This document shows positions 38,809 to 51,500 of a DNA stretch of 64,000 nucleotides, one piece after another; within the stretch, counting starts at the first letter, position 1, and every line of letters starts with the position of its first letter. The DNA is from Kuschelorhynchus macadamiae. Lineage: Eukaryota; Arthropoda; Insecta; Coleoptera; Curculionidae. The notes beneath the pieces were generated by a model. That model was not told where the DNA came from and made no database searches. It saw only the letters and a program-made list of their open reading frames with translations. Position numbers and translations under genes: made by a program. Location of the stretch: the NCBI GenBank assembly GCA_030620095.1, contig JAUTXW010001615.1, positions 1,510,001 through 1,574,000 of the forward strand, written 5' to 3'.

Positions 38809-39445
38809 ATACCTTTGATTACTATAAGTGGGCTTTGTTCAGCAGATTTTTTTTATGTTAATTTGTTAATAACTTTCAAAATGGTTTATATGGTGTAATT
38901 TTAGGCATTTAATAGAATTTATTAAAAAATTAAAAAAAACTGTAGATATTTAAAAAAAAAACATAAAAAAATTTGTATTTGTTAAAATGTTACTTAGTAA
39001 GGCATTAAAATAAACAAGCCATATAGTTGAGGTAAAAAAACTAGGTACAAAAGAACATAAATTTAATTATTAATGATGAATAAATAACTCATTTTCAATA
39101 TTCAAAATTCCCCGAGTTGATACAAGAAAAATCGGAGATTGGGATTCTCTTTGTAACATTACGTTTGAGATTGTTGTAATAGTGACTTTATGGGTAAACA
39201 CGGAAAATAAGTTTGTTTTTATTGTAATGCTAAAAAATAAAAACACTGCCTAATACATTATCAAATGTTTTTTTTTGGATTCCAGTTATCTAAGAAATAA
39301 AATAAATTAATACAAATAAATAAATAAATAATGATTCACTACTAATAAATGCACAGGAACTATTTTTTTAAACTGTTAGAATTTAGTATACCGAGTATAG
39401 TATACAGGGTACAGTTGTAAACTGTGATGTTGCCTAAAATGGGAT
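38809..39445. other. AT-rich DNA, likely including the gene 2 3' UTR
   Basis: No transposon signal. On the minus strand, downstream of the gene 2 stop at 39446, an AATAAA (tttatt on the plus strand near 39216) may serve as poly(A) signal. Confidence 0.4.
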
Positions 39446-39529
39446 CTATTTGTGAGGAATATTTGGTAGAGGAATCCATTCCTTGATTTCGATTGGTGTC
39501 CACACTTTTTTCCACTCTGGTATGAAAAC
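39446..39529 (-). other. Gene 2 terminal exon
   Basis: 84 bp, 27 codons plus TAG, starting right after the acceptor ATGTTTTAG. It contains the Trp/Lys/Pro motif PEWKKVWTPIEIKEWIP. The surrounding frames are otherwise closed. Confidence 0.7.
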
Positions 39530-42500
39530 CTAAAACATTTTGTCAAGTTAATAACAATCAAAAGTAACAATTTCGGTTAGAAATCAACAAGTAAGAGTTT
39601 AATAAAGAACAATAAAATACAATTATGTTTCCAACCAAATGATATGTTACCAAGTATATAAATCTGATGTATGTTTTATGACCACTCATTGTGATAGCAT
39701 TAATTCGATTTTGAATCTTAAAATAACCTTATTAAAATAAACTATTTTTCTAAATGTCAGACAAAACGGTCTTTATGTAATGAAAACTGTAATAATGGTA
39801 ATATCCCATATAGTTCTGTATGCAGTACCATTTTCTAGCTCAAACCTTATGAAAATTAGAAGTGATTCTATTTTTTTAACTAGGGGAGAGTGGTCCACAG
39901 TGAGACATGTTCCACAGTGAGACAGTACGACTTCTGAGTCAATGGCAACATCGCTGCTTACGCCCCTCCTTGCCTAAACTTATTTTTACGTGTCGAATCT
40001 ACGACCGAACGCGTGGGTCATTTAGTTTGTTCTTTTCTGTACAGGAGACTGTTTGTGTTAATTTTACCATACAACTAAATTTTGCATACGTCCTGTTGAT
40101 TAATGTTATTCTGATCTGTCTTCACTTTAAATTTTGAGATTTGCGGTAAGTAAACTTAAGCTATTTGTGCATGCATTTACCATTGAACCACTTTTTGTTT
40201 ATAATCTAGTTTACAAAAACATTGTGAATTTATAAATATGGCATCTGTGGGGCACAGTAAGACAGTCCTAGGTGGGGCAGACTGAGACTCGTCTCAGTGT
40301 GCCCCATCTTGCGCTGGAACATTAGGTAAGGTAATATAGCGTATTTTATATTTTTAGAAAATGGCAAGGAATAGAAAAAGAAAAACAAACATAGGAACAT
40401 TTTCCGAGAACCAAATGAAAAGTGCCGTAAAATTAGTTTTGGAAGAAGGATTTCCATTGCGAAAAGCAGCGGAACAAAGGGGCGTTTCATTTCAGACCTT
40501 AGCAAGGTAAAAATGAAAAAAAGGGATAATACTCGTATTACAAACACTATCTTTTTAATTTAGGTACGTCAAGAAACAAAGAAGTAGCGGTGGTGATGAT
40601 GTTAGAATGAGGCCTTTCTATGAATGCCGTCAAATTATGACAAAAGAACAAGAACATGCTTTGGCAGACTACCTTGGGACGTGCTCAAAAATGAATTACG
40701 GCATTTCAACTCTGGGATGTCGTCATTTAGCATACGAAATGGCAAAAAAAAATAATATTCAGATTCCAAATAAATGGTCTGAAAATAAATCCGCAGGTTT
40801 GGAATGGATGAGAGGGTTTTTAAAACGGCATCCCACCCTCAGCATCAGACAACCAGAAGGGTGTAGCCTCTCACGTGCTACATCCTTTAATAAACACAAT
40901 GTAGGAGTGTTTTTTAATAAACTGAAGGAGGTTTTAGGCAGACACGAAAATTTTGCTAATGGCTCCAGGGTTTGGAAACCACCGTTCAGAAACCTAAAAA
41001 AGTTATAGCATGCAAAGGAGTCAAACAAGTAAGTCAAGTAACTAGTTCAGAACGAGGGTCGTCGGTGACAACTTGCTGCTTTATAAGTGCCTTAGGAAAC
41101 ACTATTCCTCCAGCTATTATATTTCCTAGAGTGTATTTCAAACCGCACATGCTTCGCAATGCACCACCTGGTAGCTTGGGACTTGCAACACCGTCTGGCT
41201 GGATGAACAGCGAGTTATTTGTGGAAGTTATGCGCCACTTTGTATCATATACGAACTCCTCGTTGACAAACCCAACATTATTGCTTCTAGATAACCATGA
41301 AAGTCATCTTTCAATTGACTGTATTGACATTGCCAAGTCTAATGGAGTCACTATTTTAACCTTCCCGCCTCACTGCAGCAATAAGTTACAGCCATTAGAT
41401 GTTGGCGTTTATTTTTCTTTTAAAGCACACTATAACCGAGCTGTCGACTCCTGGCTTATGCACCACCCTGGCATTCCAATGACTATCTATGATGTACCAG
41501 AGTGTATTACTAGTGCATTTCAACATTCTATGACTCCTATTAACATAACATCGGGATTCCGCAAGTCAGGAATTTTTCCTTTTAATGAAGACATTTTTAC
41601 CGAAGACGATTTTCTTCCGAGCTCCGTAACAGATAGGCCTGCTGAACCATCTACATCCTCAAATCCCAGTTGTGTTCCAGATGGGCCTGAACCTGAGCCG
41701 TCCACATCCTCAAATCACGGATGCGTTTCAGATAGTCCTAAACCGTCCACATCTTTAAATCTCACCTGCGTTACAGATAGTCCTAAACCGTCTACATCTT
41801 CGATCATAAATCCATCCAAATCCTTAAATATTGATGCTGCCTCCGCCACTTGTGATAACTCTAAATCCTTAAACAGAACCAAAACACTTTTAACACCTCA
41901 GGAGTTTCGAGGATTCCCCAAAGCAGCTCAAAGAAAACGAATTCAAAACAGAAAGCGTGGAAAAAGTTTTATTCCCACAGATACTCCGGAAAAAATGGAG
42001 TTGGAATCAAAGAGCGCCGAAAGACGCAAAGCTAAAGCAAATGTAGTAAAAAGAAATGTAATAGAACAGGAAAGTAGTTCATCAAGTGGCGAAGAAGAGC
42101 CTCCATATGCCAGCTCATCGGATTATGATGTGGAAATGGATGCTCCTATAACCGGATTTGAGGAACTAGATAGGAATGCCACAATCGGCGACTACGTGGT
42201 TGTGAAGTTCGCTGGGAAAAAGTCCGTCAGATATTTTGTTGGCAAAATTTTAAGTGAGATATCCTGTGACTCCGAATATGATATTAGTTACATGAGAAGA
42301 AGAAATAAGTCAAACAAATTCTTTTATCCAACCATTCCAGAAGTAGCTAGTGTTTTATCCCAAGACATAGTGATGATTTTGCCAGTTCCAACATTATTTG
42401 GGAAAACCAAACGACAAAACCAATGTGTTCAGTTTAAGGTTAATTTTGGCCAATTAGATGTGCAGTGAACCGTGTCTTACTGTGTACCACATTAAGTCTC

Positions 42501-45500
42501 ACTGTATACCACAATGGGGTACAGTAAGACAATTTGCAAGGTTATAAATAAATGTGTCTTAATTATTAGTATTTAAGTTTTTTTAGTTTTTTCATATGTT
42601 TTTAAGTAAAATAAAGGCTAAGTTGCATTCTGAACCAGTTTTCTTAAATAAACCTATAACTAGTTTTGAAAAAAAATTAACTTTGTAGAAATCGTCTCAC
42701 TGTGGACCACTCTCCCCTATAACTTTTTGAGAGATGTTTTGAACTAGCGAAAGTTTACGTCACTAAGGTAAGTATTTTATTTAAGTAATTTCTTTTCCAA
42801 TGATACTAAACGTTTTCTTTTACTTCCCTCGTAAAAGGGAAGTAATGTAATCGTGATTTAGAGATTTTTTCAGATATTCCCGTTTCAGGATTCCTAGATG
42901 CCGAAAAACATGTTTTCTCAATTCCGTCGGTCTGTCTGTCTGTCTATCGGTCTGTCTATTCGCGGCATAGCTGACAAGACTACTTACTCAATGGAGTTCA
43001 ACTTTTGGTCATAAATTAAAGGTCATATGAGAATAACCTGATAACATTTTGGTAAAAATCCAAAATGGCCGTCTAGAGCCCAGCTAGCACTAAAGTAGTT
43101 TGTTCCTTCTGTTTCCACTACTATTCTTTAAGTGTTTTTACGTATTTATTACTAATAATCCTACTACATATCAACAAACTCTTTGGGATACATGTTTTTA
43201 AGTATTATATATGTATTTATTATTGCGAATAATACTTTATAGTAATTTTCCAGATAAAGTGATTATATAATAACTACTGCCAAGCAACTACTTAAGGAAT
43301 TGACTCCAAGGCCGTAAGTATTCAAAGTTACTGTTGCTAATCTGTTTACTAAATTACAACTTTTAAGTATCAGTGCCTTCTTGAACTTTGCAGAGACCAC
43401 TCCATTACGTTCAAATGTACAGGGTTTTTTTTATATATTGCCACCCCCCTTATCTTTTTTATTTGACATTTTAGAAAAATGTGTCTCAAATAAAAGTTTA
43501 ATGGTTTCAAATGAATTTTTATGAAAACATTTTTTTTCATATACAGGGTGTTACAGAAAGTCTGGGCGTGGTCCAAGTTTCTTATTTCAAATAGGTACCC
43601 CATTTTTTTATTGAATTTTCGGATTCTCCTGAGAATTTTACACATTTTTTATAAGGAATATTCTATACTTAAATCTAAAGCCTAAAGAGATATTGCTATT
43701 TTTTGAAAACTATTATGTAAAACAGGTAAACATTTTTCTGGTCGTAAACTGGTTATTGACGGTGACTGTTTTACTGTTTGGTAGACTTTCTGTCAATTTC
43801 TGGATAAAATGTCACATTTCCGATGAGGAAAAATCCGACAACCTTCGCATAGCTTATGAGAATAACGAAAATACACAGGCAACCAGAACAGAAATCACCA
43901 TCTTCCAACGAATCGCCATCTAAACAAACATTTTTTGAAATATCAGACGTGGATTTTTTTCCTTCTACGGGGTATTCCAAAAACATCGAATTTTGGAAAT
44001 ATGCATATGAATCTAATTAAGGCAACACATGTTTTTAAAAAATATATGTATAATATTAACGAAAACAGAAAAGAATATTTTAAAAACTACACACAGCGTC
44101 AAAAAACTTGGACCCCTTCATAAGTCGCAATGCAAATAAGCTTTCCTCAAGACCGCGTATCTTCAGTAATAAATAAACCAACGAAGTGATTGAAAAATGA
44201 TTATGTCAACGAATAGCGGGACTACCACTTTTAGTTAACTCAGCCATGATATTGTAATCAGCAAGCTAATAAGGAGAGTTTAATTTTTTTTAGCCAGACC
44301 TCCCATTTAATTTGCATTAGGTCCTGTGTTGAGAAACTTTTAAACACTCTGTAGAGCGTTCTAATTACAATAGAATATTTCATGTGGCTAAAAGTGGCAG
44401 CCCTGCTATTCGTTAACATACACTTTTTTTAATCACATGGTTGGATCATTTATTACTCAAGATACAAGGTCTTGAAACAGAGCATTTTTGCATTGCGTCT
44501 TATGAAGGGGTCCAAGTTTTTTGACGCTGTGTTTATTACAAAAAACTACATATTATCAAATAATTCAATAATGAAATGAAATATAAATATTATAATTGCT
44601 GAATATGTCCACTATTCATTTCAATACAATTTGTATAATCTGCTTCGATTTTATTAATCGCATTAATAATGAATTGTGCATGATTATTGTTTAAATCCTC
44701 AATGGCTTCAATTATTCTCCTTCTTAACACCTCTATATCTTCCGTGGGAGTTTCATATATTTTATTCTGCAAAAATCCCCACAGAAAAGAGTCAAGAGGT
44801 GTTAAGTCGGGACTATTGGGCGGCCACCGAATCGGTCCAGTCCGACCAATCCACGTTTCAAAATTTTGATTTAAAAAATTTAGGACCGCAAAAACATTGT
44901 GTGGTGGGGCTCCATCTTGTTGCCAAATAATTTGGTTGTATTGATGGAGGGGTAAGTCATCCAAAATAGGTTCCAGATCATTATTTAATAAATTTAGATA
45001 TTTTTCTCCATTCAAAGATCCATCAATGAAAATCGGTACAATAATTTTGTTGTGAAGGAGCCCGCACCACACATTTAAAGTTTTCCGACCTTGGGTTTTA
45101 ATTTCACGCATGGCCCGAGGGTTTTCCGTTGCCCAAAATCTAACATTTTTCCGGTTGTGAATCCCGGCAGTACTAAAGGCGCATTCATCTGACCATAAAA
45201 CTTTTTGAAAAATATTGTTATCTTCATCTTTCATCAGCAACATTTCCTGGCAAAACATGGTTCGTTGGTTTTTCTGATCTTCAGTTAATTTCTGGACGGG
45301 TAAAATTTTGTATGGGAAATATCCATGCTTTTTTAATGTCGAATAAATTTTGAAAATAGATTTATTAAAAAAAATTGATGCGTCTTTTAAGGCTGCATTT
45401 GGATTTTCTGAAAATAAATAATATTTGCGTAAGTTACTTTATATCCTGTGGATAATTTCTATTAACCTACCTTGAAAAAATAATAAAATATTTAATTCCT

Positions 45501-48500
45501 CCTCTTCATTAATAACCGCAGTACGTTTTTTTCTTTTAACAGTCATTCGATTTCGAAAGCCAAGTTCAATATTTTTGAAAGTTTTTCGAGATGGAATAGC
45601 TCGCATGGGGAAAAGCCGCTGATATTCTCTTCTTGCCGCGCAAGCATTATTATTATTCTTGTAGAAAATGCGAAGAATATCACATCTTTCTTCGTCAGTG
45701 TAATGCATCTTTTCAATGAATTGACAGAACGACAGATCACCGTCAATGATCAGTTTACGACCAGAAAAATGTTTACCTGTTTTACATAATAGTTTTCAAA
45801 AAATAACAATATCTCTTTAGGCTTTAGATTTAAGTGTAGAATATCTCTTATAAAAAATGTGTAAAATTCTCAGGAGAATCCGAAAATTCAATAAAAAAAT
45901 GGGGTACCTATTTGAAATAAGAAACTTGGACCACGCCCAGACTTTCTGTAACACCCTGTATATGAAAAAAAATGTTTTCATAAAAATTCATTTGAAACCA
46001 TTAAACTTTTATTTGGGACACATTTTTCTAAAATGTCAAATAAAAAAGATAAGGGGGTGGCAATATATAAAAAAAAACCCTGTACTCCTATAACGTATTA
46101 CCATAAAGTAAAACGAGTCGTTGCAGAGTAAAAAAACGTATCGTCTTTTGCTAATTTAAACTGGCTATTACCAGTCATTATTCTTCTGTTGCAACTTAGA
46201 AGTAAGAATTACAGTAATTATTTACTAAAAGTAAACTATTACCTCTTGTACTTGAGGTTCCGGAGTTAGGGGGCGCTGGTACGAGATTCCGTCGGTGATT
46301 TTATAAGGACAGTGGCAACAATAGAGTAACCAATTTTTGATTGGTTCGGCCATATTGCTGCTAAAATCGTTTTGTTTACTTTTTGCCTACGTGGGTTTCT
46401 TATGACGTTTGTTGTTTTAGTGTCTCAATTTCTTAGTTTTTGTGAATATTAAAATGAATATTGATTCAAACAAGAAGTTCTCAGCCATTGGCCATATGGA
46501 GAAATGTATTTAAGCATGGTTCACCTGTTTTGCGTATTTAAAGAATACAAAACTATAAAAGCGTTAGGAGCACCCATAGTCACTTGATGTTAAGTAATTT
46601 TCTCAGTAAAGAAATGCAGCCAACCTAAAAGTAAAAGTCCAATAGAAGGCCATTGTTTATTTTAATTTTCCCTATAAATGATTGACTTAGATGTTGCAAG
46701 TGTGTTGTCTGATGTGGTGGAACATGTTGTAAGAGCTGACTGTGACGGTATGAAAGACACAAGTACTACCATTACCAATCCCGTCTCTGGTAACTCGACA
46801 TAGGATTTTTTATAGCCACGTCTTTCCCAGTGGGACCTAACGGAGATATAACACTTAAATATAATAATAATGAGGGCAAAAAAGGGGGGAAACTTGTAGT
46901 ATGTCATTTAAATATCCAGAGTATTAGTAATAAAATAGATATACTAGAAAATCTATTAGGATTGGAGAACATTGATATTATGTGTATTACTGAACATTGG
47001 CTTACTTTAGGCTGTACAAACTTAAATATTAAGGGTTATAGCTTAGTGTCCTCTTTTTGTAGAGATAGTTCAAAACACGGTGGTTCACTTATACTTATAA
47101 AAAATAAACTTAGAGATAATTTTAGGTCATGTAATCTAGAAAACACAGCTGTCGAACTACACAGTGAATTGTGTGGTGTATTCTCTAAGGAATGTTGTAT
47201 TATTTGTTGTTATCGTCCACCCTCTGGTAGTATTGACATATTTCTTGACTCTATGAGCGCGGCGCTATCTGCAATGGCGTCTCGTTGTATTTGGTATTTT
47301 GTGGTGATTTCAATATAAATTTCTCTATTGATAATATTCCAAAAAAAACAATTATTGGACCTATTCACCTCTTTTAATTTAAATATTACAACATCTGAAC
47401 CTCCCAGAATACGCACAATTCTAAATGGCCATACAAGTTCGTCCATTATCGACTATGTGGCTACAAATATTTCTAGTGATTTATATCATTGCACTGTTTT
47501 TAACCCACATATTAGTCATCATCTGGCTCATAGGTTTGTAGCTGACTTATCGGGTGAAAAGTGTATCGCTGATGTGGCCCCAGAGACCAAACGGTTTTCT
47601 AGGGACCTTTCAGATGGCAATGTTAAGTTTTTCTCAAACATGGTGATGTCCTTAAATTGGTGCCATACGCTGACTCCTTTTACGAGTTGTGATGATCTAT
47701 GGATGCAGTTTATGGAAGATATCATATACTGTCTAAATGTTTGCTGTCCACATAAATATCGTAAAATTAAAAGGAATCAACGGATTGAAGGTTGGTATAA
47801 TGAAGATTTATCAAACATAAAAAATAATTTAGATAGACTATTCTGGATATATCGCGATAGTAAAGACAATAACGTCTACATAGAATATCTAAACCTTAAG
47901 AAACTGTACAAAAAACAAATCAAGACTTGCAAACAGCAATTTTTTAAAACCAAAATAAACAATTCTGCCAATAGAACTAAAACTATATGCACTATTGTCA
48001 ATGATAAATTAAATAAACATAACAATAAACAAAGTGAAATTAAACTCTTTATCAACAATGAGACTGTTTCGGATGCTAAGGACGTGGCGAATGAGTTTGT
48101 AGCATACTTCAGTGCTGTGTCTGCCAAAAAACTTCAAGAGCGGTATGGATGTTCCTCCTATCACTGTACAATTCCACCATTTGTTTTTAATAGTATAGTG
48201 GTTAGTTCTGCAAGCAGTGATGAAATTGTCCAGATTGTCAAACAGTTAAAAATCAAGAACTCTGCAGGTTTTGACGACCTTAACGTAAAAATAATTAAAA
48301 ATATTATAAATCATATTTTGCAACCCCTCACTTTCCTGATTAACCATAGCCCTTCTGAAGGTGTTTTTCCTAAAGTACTTAAAACTGCGAATGTAGTACC
48401 TATAGAATTTCCTTTCAATATCCTTACTTAGTGTATTTTCAAAAATATTCGAACGTCTAGTTTATAACAAAATCTTACATTTTATTGACAAATATAATTT

Positions 48501-51500
48501 CATAAATTCCGCACAACATGGCTTCCTATCGGGCAAATCTATAGAATCGGCCTCGTATCAGTGTCTAAACCAGATTTACGATAGTATAGATGCAGGTAAA
48601 CTGGTGGTCACGATATTTTTTGACCTGTCAATAGCGTTTGACACAATAAATAAATACTTCCTCATTAGTAAATTATATAATATGGGAAATCGCGGAACAC
48701 TTCTACAATGGATTGATCCATACTTGTCTGAAAGAGAGATTGTAGTTAAGTACGGCGGTGTAAAGTCTAGGGCGTGTCCAGTAAATATTGGTGTACCGCA
48801 GGGTTCAGTTTTGGGTTCACTGCTTTTTATTCTATATGCAAATGATCTGCCGCTATATATTAATCAGGGAAATGTGACGATGTATGCTGATGATACTACA
48901 ATTGTGGTTGAAGCCGAAAATGTGGACGACTTGAGTGGAAAGATATTCAATGTCTGTAAAAGTATGGAACCGTGGTGCCAAGGAAATGGACTAATATTAA
49001 ATATAGAAAAAACTGTGTATATGAATATGATTAATAGAAAGTCGTACTCGGCTGATCTTGAGGAACGGCTTAATATTAAGTTTGCTGGTAGCAATAGATT
49101 CTTAGGTACAATTATTGATTCGCGGCTCTCGCTCAAGGACCATGTAGACTATGTTTGTGGTAAGCTTAACGCTGCGTATTTTGCTATTCTGAGTTTAAAG
49201 AATACCCTTGACATTGATGGCCTTCTGTCGGTGTATTACTCCCTGGCATTTAGTCATATGTCAAATAATATTATTTGTTGGGGCAATGCAGGTATTCAGA
49301 GCAACCGGGTTTTTGTTAATCAAAAAAGAAATTTGCGTCTCGGTTTAGATATGCACGAGAGCTGCAGAGACGTTTTTTTGCAAAGGAGAATTCTCACGTT
49401 TCCTAGTATGTACATTCTCAGGTGTCTCGTGTTTGTAAATAATAACAAACCCATGTTTGGTGAGTTGGGATCGGGGAGCACCTACAACACGCGAGGAGGG
49501 AACTTTCTTATGATCCCCCTCATAGAACATCGTTCTTTAAGAGATCTCCTTTGTACAATTGTATTAATTTGTACAACGGCTTACCATTGGAGATACGCAT
49601 GTTGCGTGGCAAAAAATGTACTGCTGGGGTGAAATCCCTTTTACTGACTAAGTGTTGCTATTCTGTCAAGGACTTTATTGGATATTAGCATAGATACGAT
49701 TATTGCGTTTTTTCGCCTGCTGCCTAGTTACTTTGTTTTTTAGATTGGCTTCTTCAATATTTATTATATTTCTAGCCGCACTGTTTTTTGTGTTTACTTG
49801 TTTGTTATGTTAAATATTAGTACTTTGTTTATTTTACTGTTATTTTATTTTATGTAATTTTATTTTATGTTGTTTTTATTTCGACATTGTATTAAAATTT
49901 TGACGAATACAGTAACGTTTGTTTATGCATACAGTATACGATTTTTATATTTTATATAATTCTTTTATATTTTATATAATTCTTGATTTTTTTTTAAATC
50001 TGTTTATTGTAAAATTATTGACGACCCAATGTACAAATTTGTATATTTTTGGTAATATATTATTCTATTCTATTCTATTCTAAATATTTAGCTATGATGT
50101 TTGTTTTTGTGAGTATAAAGATTAAAAATGCATACAAATTAAACATTACGTTAAAAAAAGAAGCACTCTGTATAATAAGATGTTTAATGATAATTACTAT
50201 TTAAACCAAAGGCCAAAATTACATATTTGAGATTTAAATTGGCCAATATATTTGACTAAAATATATTGAAAATTAACGAATTTTAAAGGCGCGTAATTTT
50301 TTTACGATTATCATCAGCATATTCACCAGAGAATTTGCTTGCGTTTTAATTCTAGGTCCTTAGCATAACCAGAAAACTAAGTGAAACGCATGTATTCTAC
50401 CTCAAATACCAATAACGTATTCTATACGCTCTACAGCATATTCCCGATTTGAGTGTTTGTAGTCGCCATAACTGTTTTGTTTGTATTAAAACGAACCATC
50501 CATATTTTTAAAACGGATTAAATAAAGACAGAAATAAGAAAGTGACGAATAGAGTGAATTATTACTATTCGGCTAATAAATGGAACTACACAATTCCGGA
50601 CTATCTACGTAATAGTCAATGTCACAGTCACATGTTATTCACGAAATAGTTACCCTAAAATTGTTGTATTCATGACTAAAAGTGCTACTTGAGAGTGAAA
50701 TGTGGAAATGAAAAAAAATATTACTAAAACAAGTTATCCATTTTTTCTCAAATTTTACACAAAAATCAAGTATTATGTAGGAATCAACTGCTAAAATTTG
50801 GGTATGAATTGAAAATGGCGGAACAAAATGGCAGCTTAATAAAATATTTTAAAATTCAGCCTGCAAAACATATTTAATGGGCCTATTTCAAATTATGTGC
50901 CATATCCAACTCTGGTATAGAGATGAACGTAAAATTGTGGTCTTAATTCAGGATAGCGGCCAAATAAAGTGTTTGTAATCGTGAAAAAATGACCGTTAAG
51001 TTTTAAGAACTTTTATTCTCCATATTTTTTAGGTTTGAAACATTAATGAATGTCTCCATATTTTGAGGGTGAATTAGGGTTGCAAAGGCCTTTCAAAAGA
51101 TGTGCTACTCAGCCCCGTTTTCTATTAGTTTTATTTTGAAGATGGCGGACGTCACCTTAAATTGTTTAATCACGAAACACACACGCATCCTTTCTTTTAG
51201 AAGAAATCGAAGAAATTGTCCATATTGCTCAAAGAGACCTAGTTTTAATAACAAATATAGAAAAAGACTCCAAGTCTCGGTCTCATTAAATTATAATTTT
51301 ACAATTCACAACAAACATGACACGTGTTTCGCCCTTTCGAGCATCATCAGACCTACAAACAACAGAGAGAACCTTAGTAAATAATCACACTCAAAAATCC
51401 TCAAACAAAAACTTACAAATAGAATAAAATTGGAAATGGAAGGTGAAGGAAAACTACCGTTTCTTGACCTTTTACTATCGCGGAAACACAGTAGGATAGA

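Larger units (their letters stand above)
39883..42717 (+). mobile_element. pogo/Tigger-type transposon 2
   Basis: 2835 bp between TA dinucleotides (39881-39882 and 42718-42719). The terminal repeat is ggggagagtggtccacagtg (24 bp or more), inverted at 42694-42717. The motif ccacagtgagacag recurs near both ends and forms palindromes at 40273-40306 and 42473-42533. One transposase gene with a 57-bp intron lies inside. It sits in the long intron of gene 2 and is 2.8 kb like element 1, but the terminal sequences differ. Confidence 0.9.
43420..46082 (-). mobile_element. Tc/mariner-like element with ~340-bp inverted repeats
   Basis: Ends read CAGGGTTTTTTTTATATATTG and stay inverted-similar for about 340 bp (43420-43760, 45740-46082). 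Both ends are flanked by TA (43418-43419, 46083-46084). The two-exon transposase gene is on the minus strand. The left arm also carries a decayed second copy of the N-terminal exon (43808-43990), and a MITE is nested at 44091-44532. Confidence 0.88.

Noticed and set aside
46830..47318. MGPNGDITLKYNNN start as the true N terminus of a LINE protein
   Set aside because: The text upstream of KLVVCHLNIQS is not conserved-looking and stops lie before it; the frame start is probably accidental.
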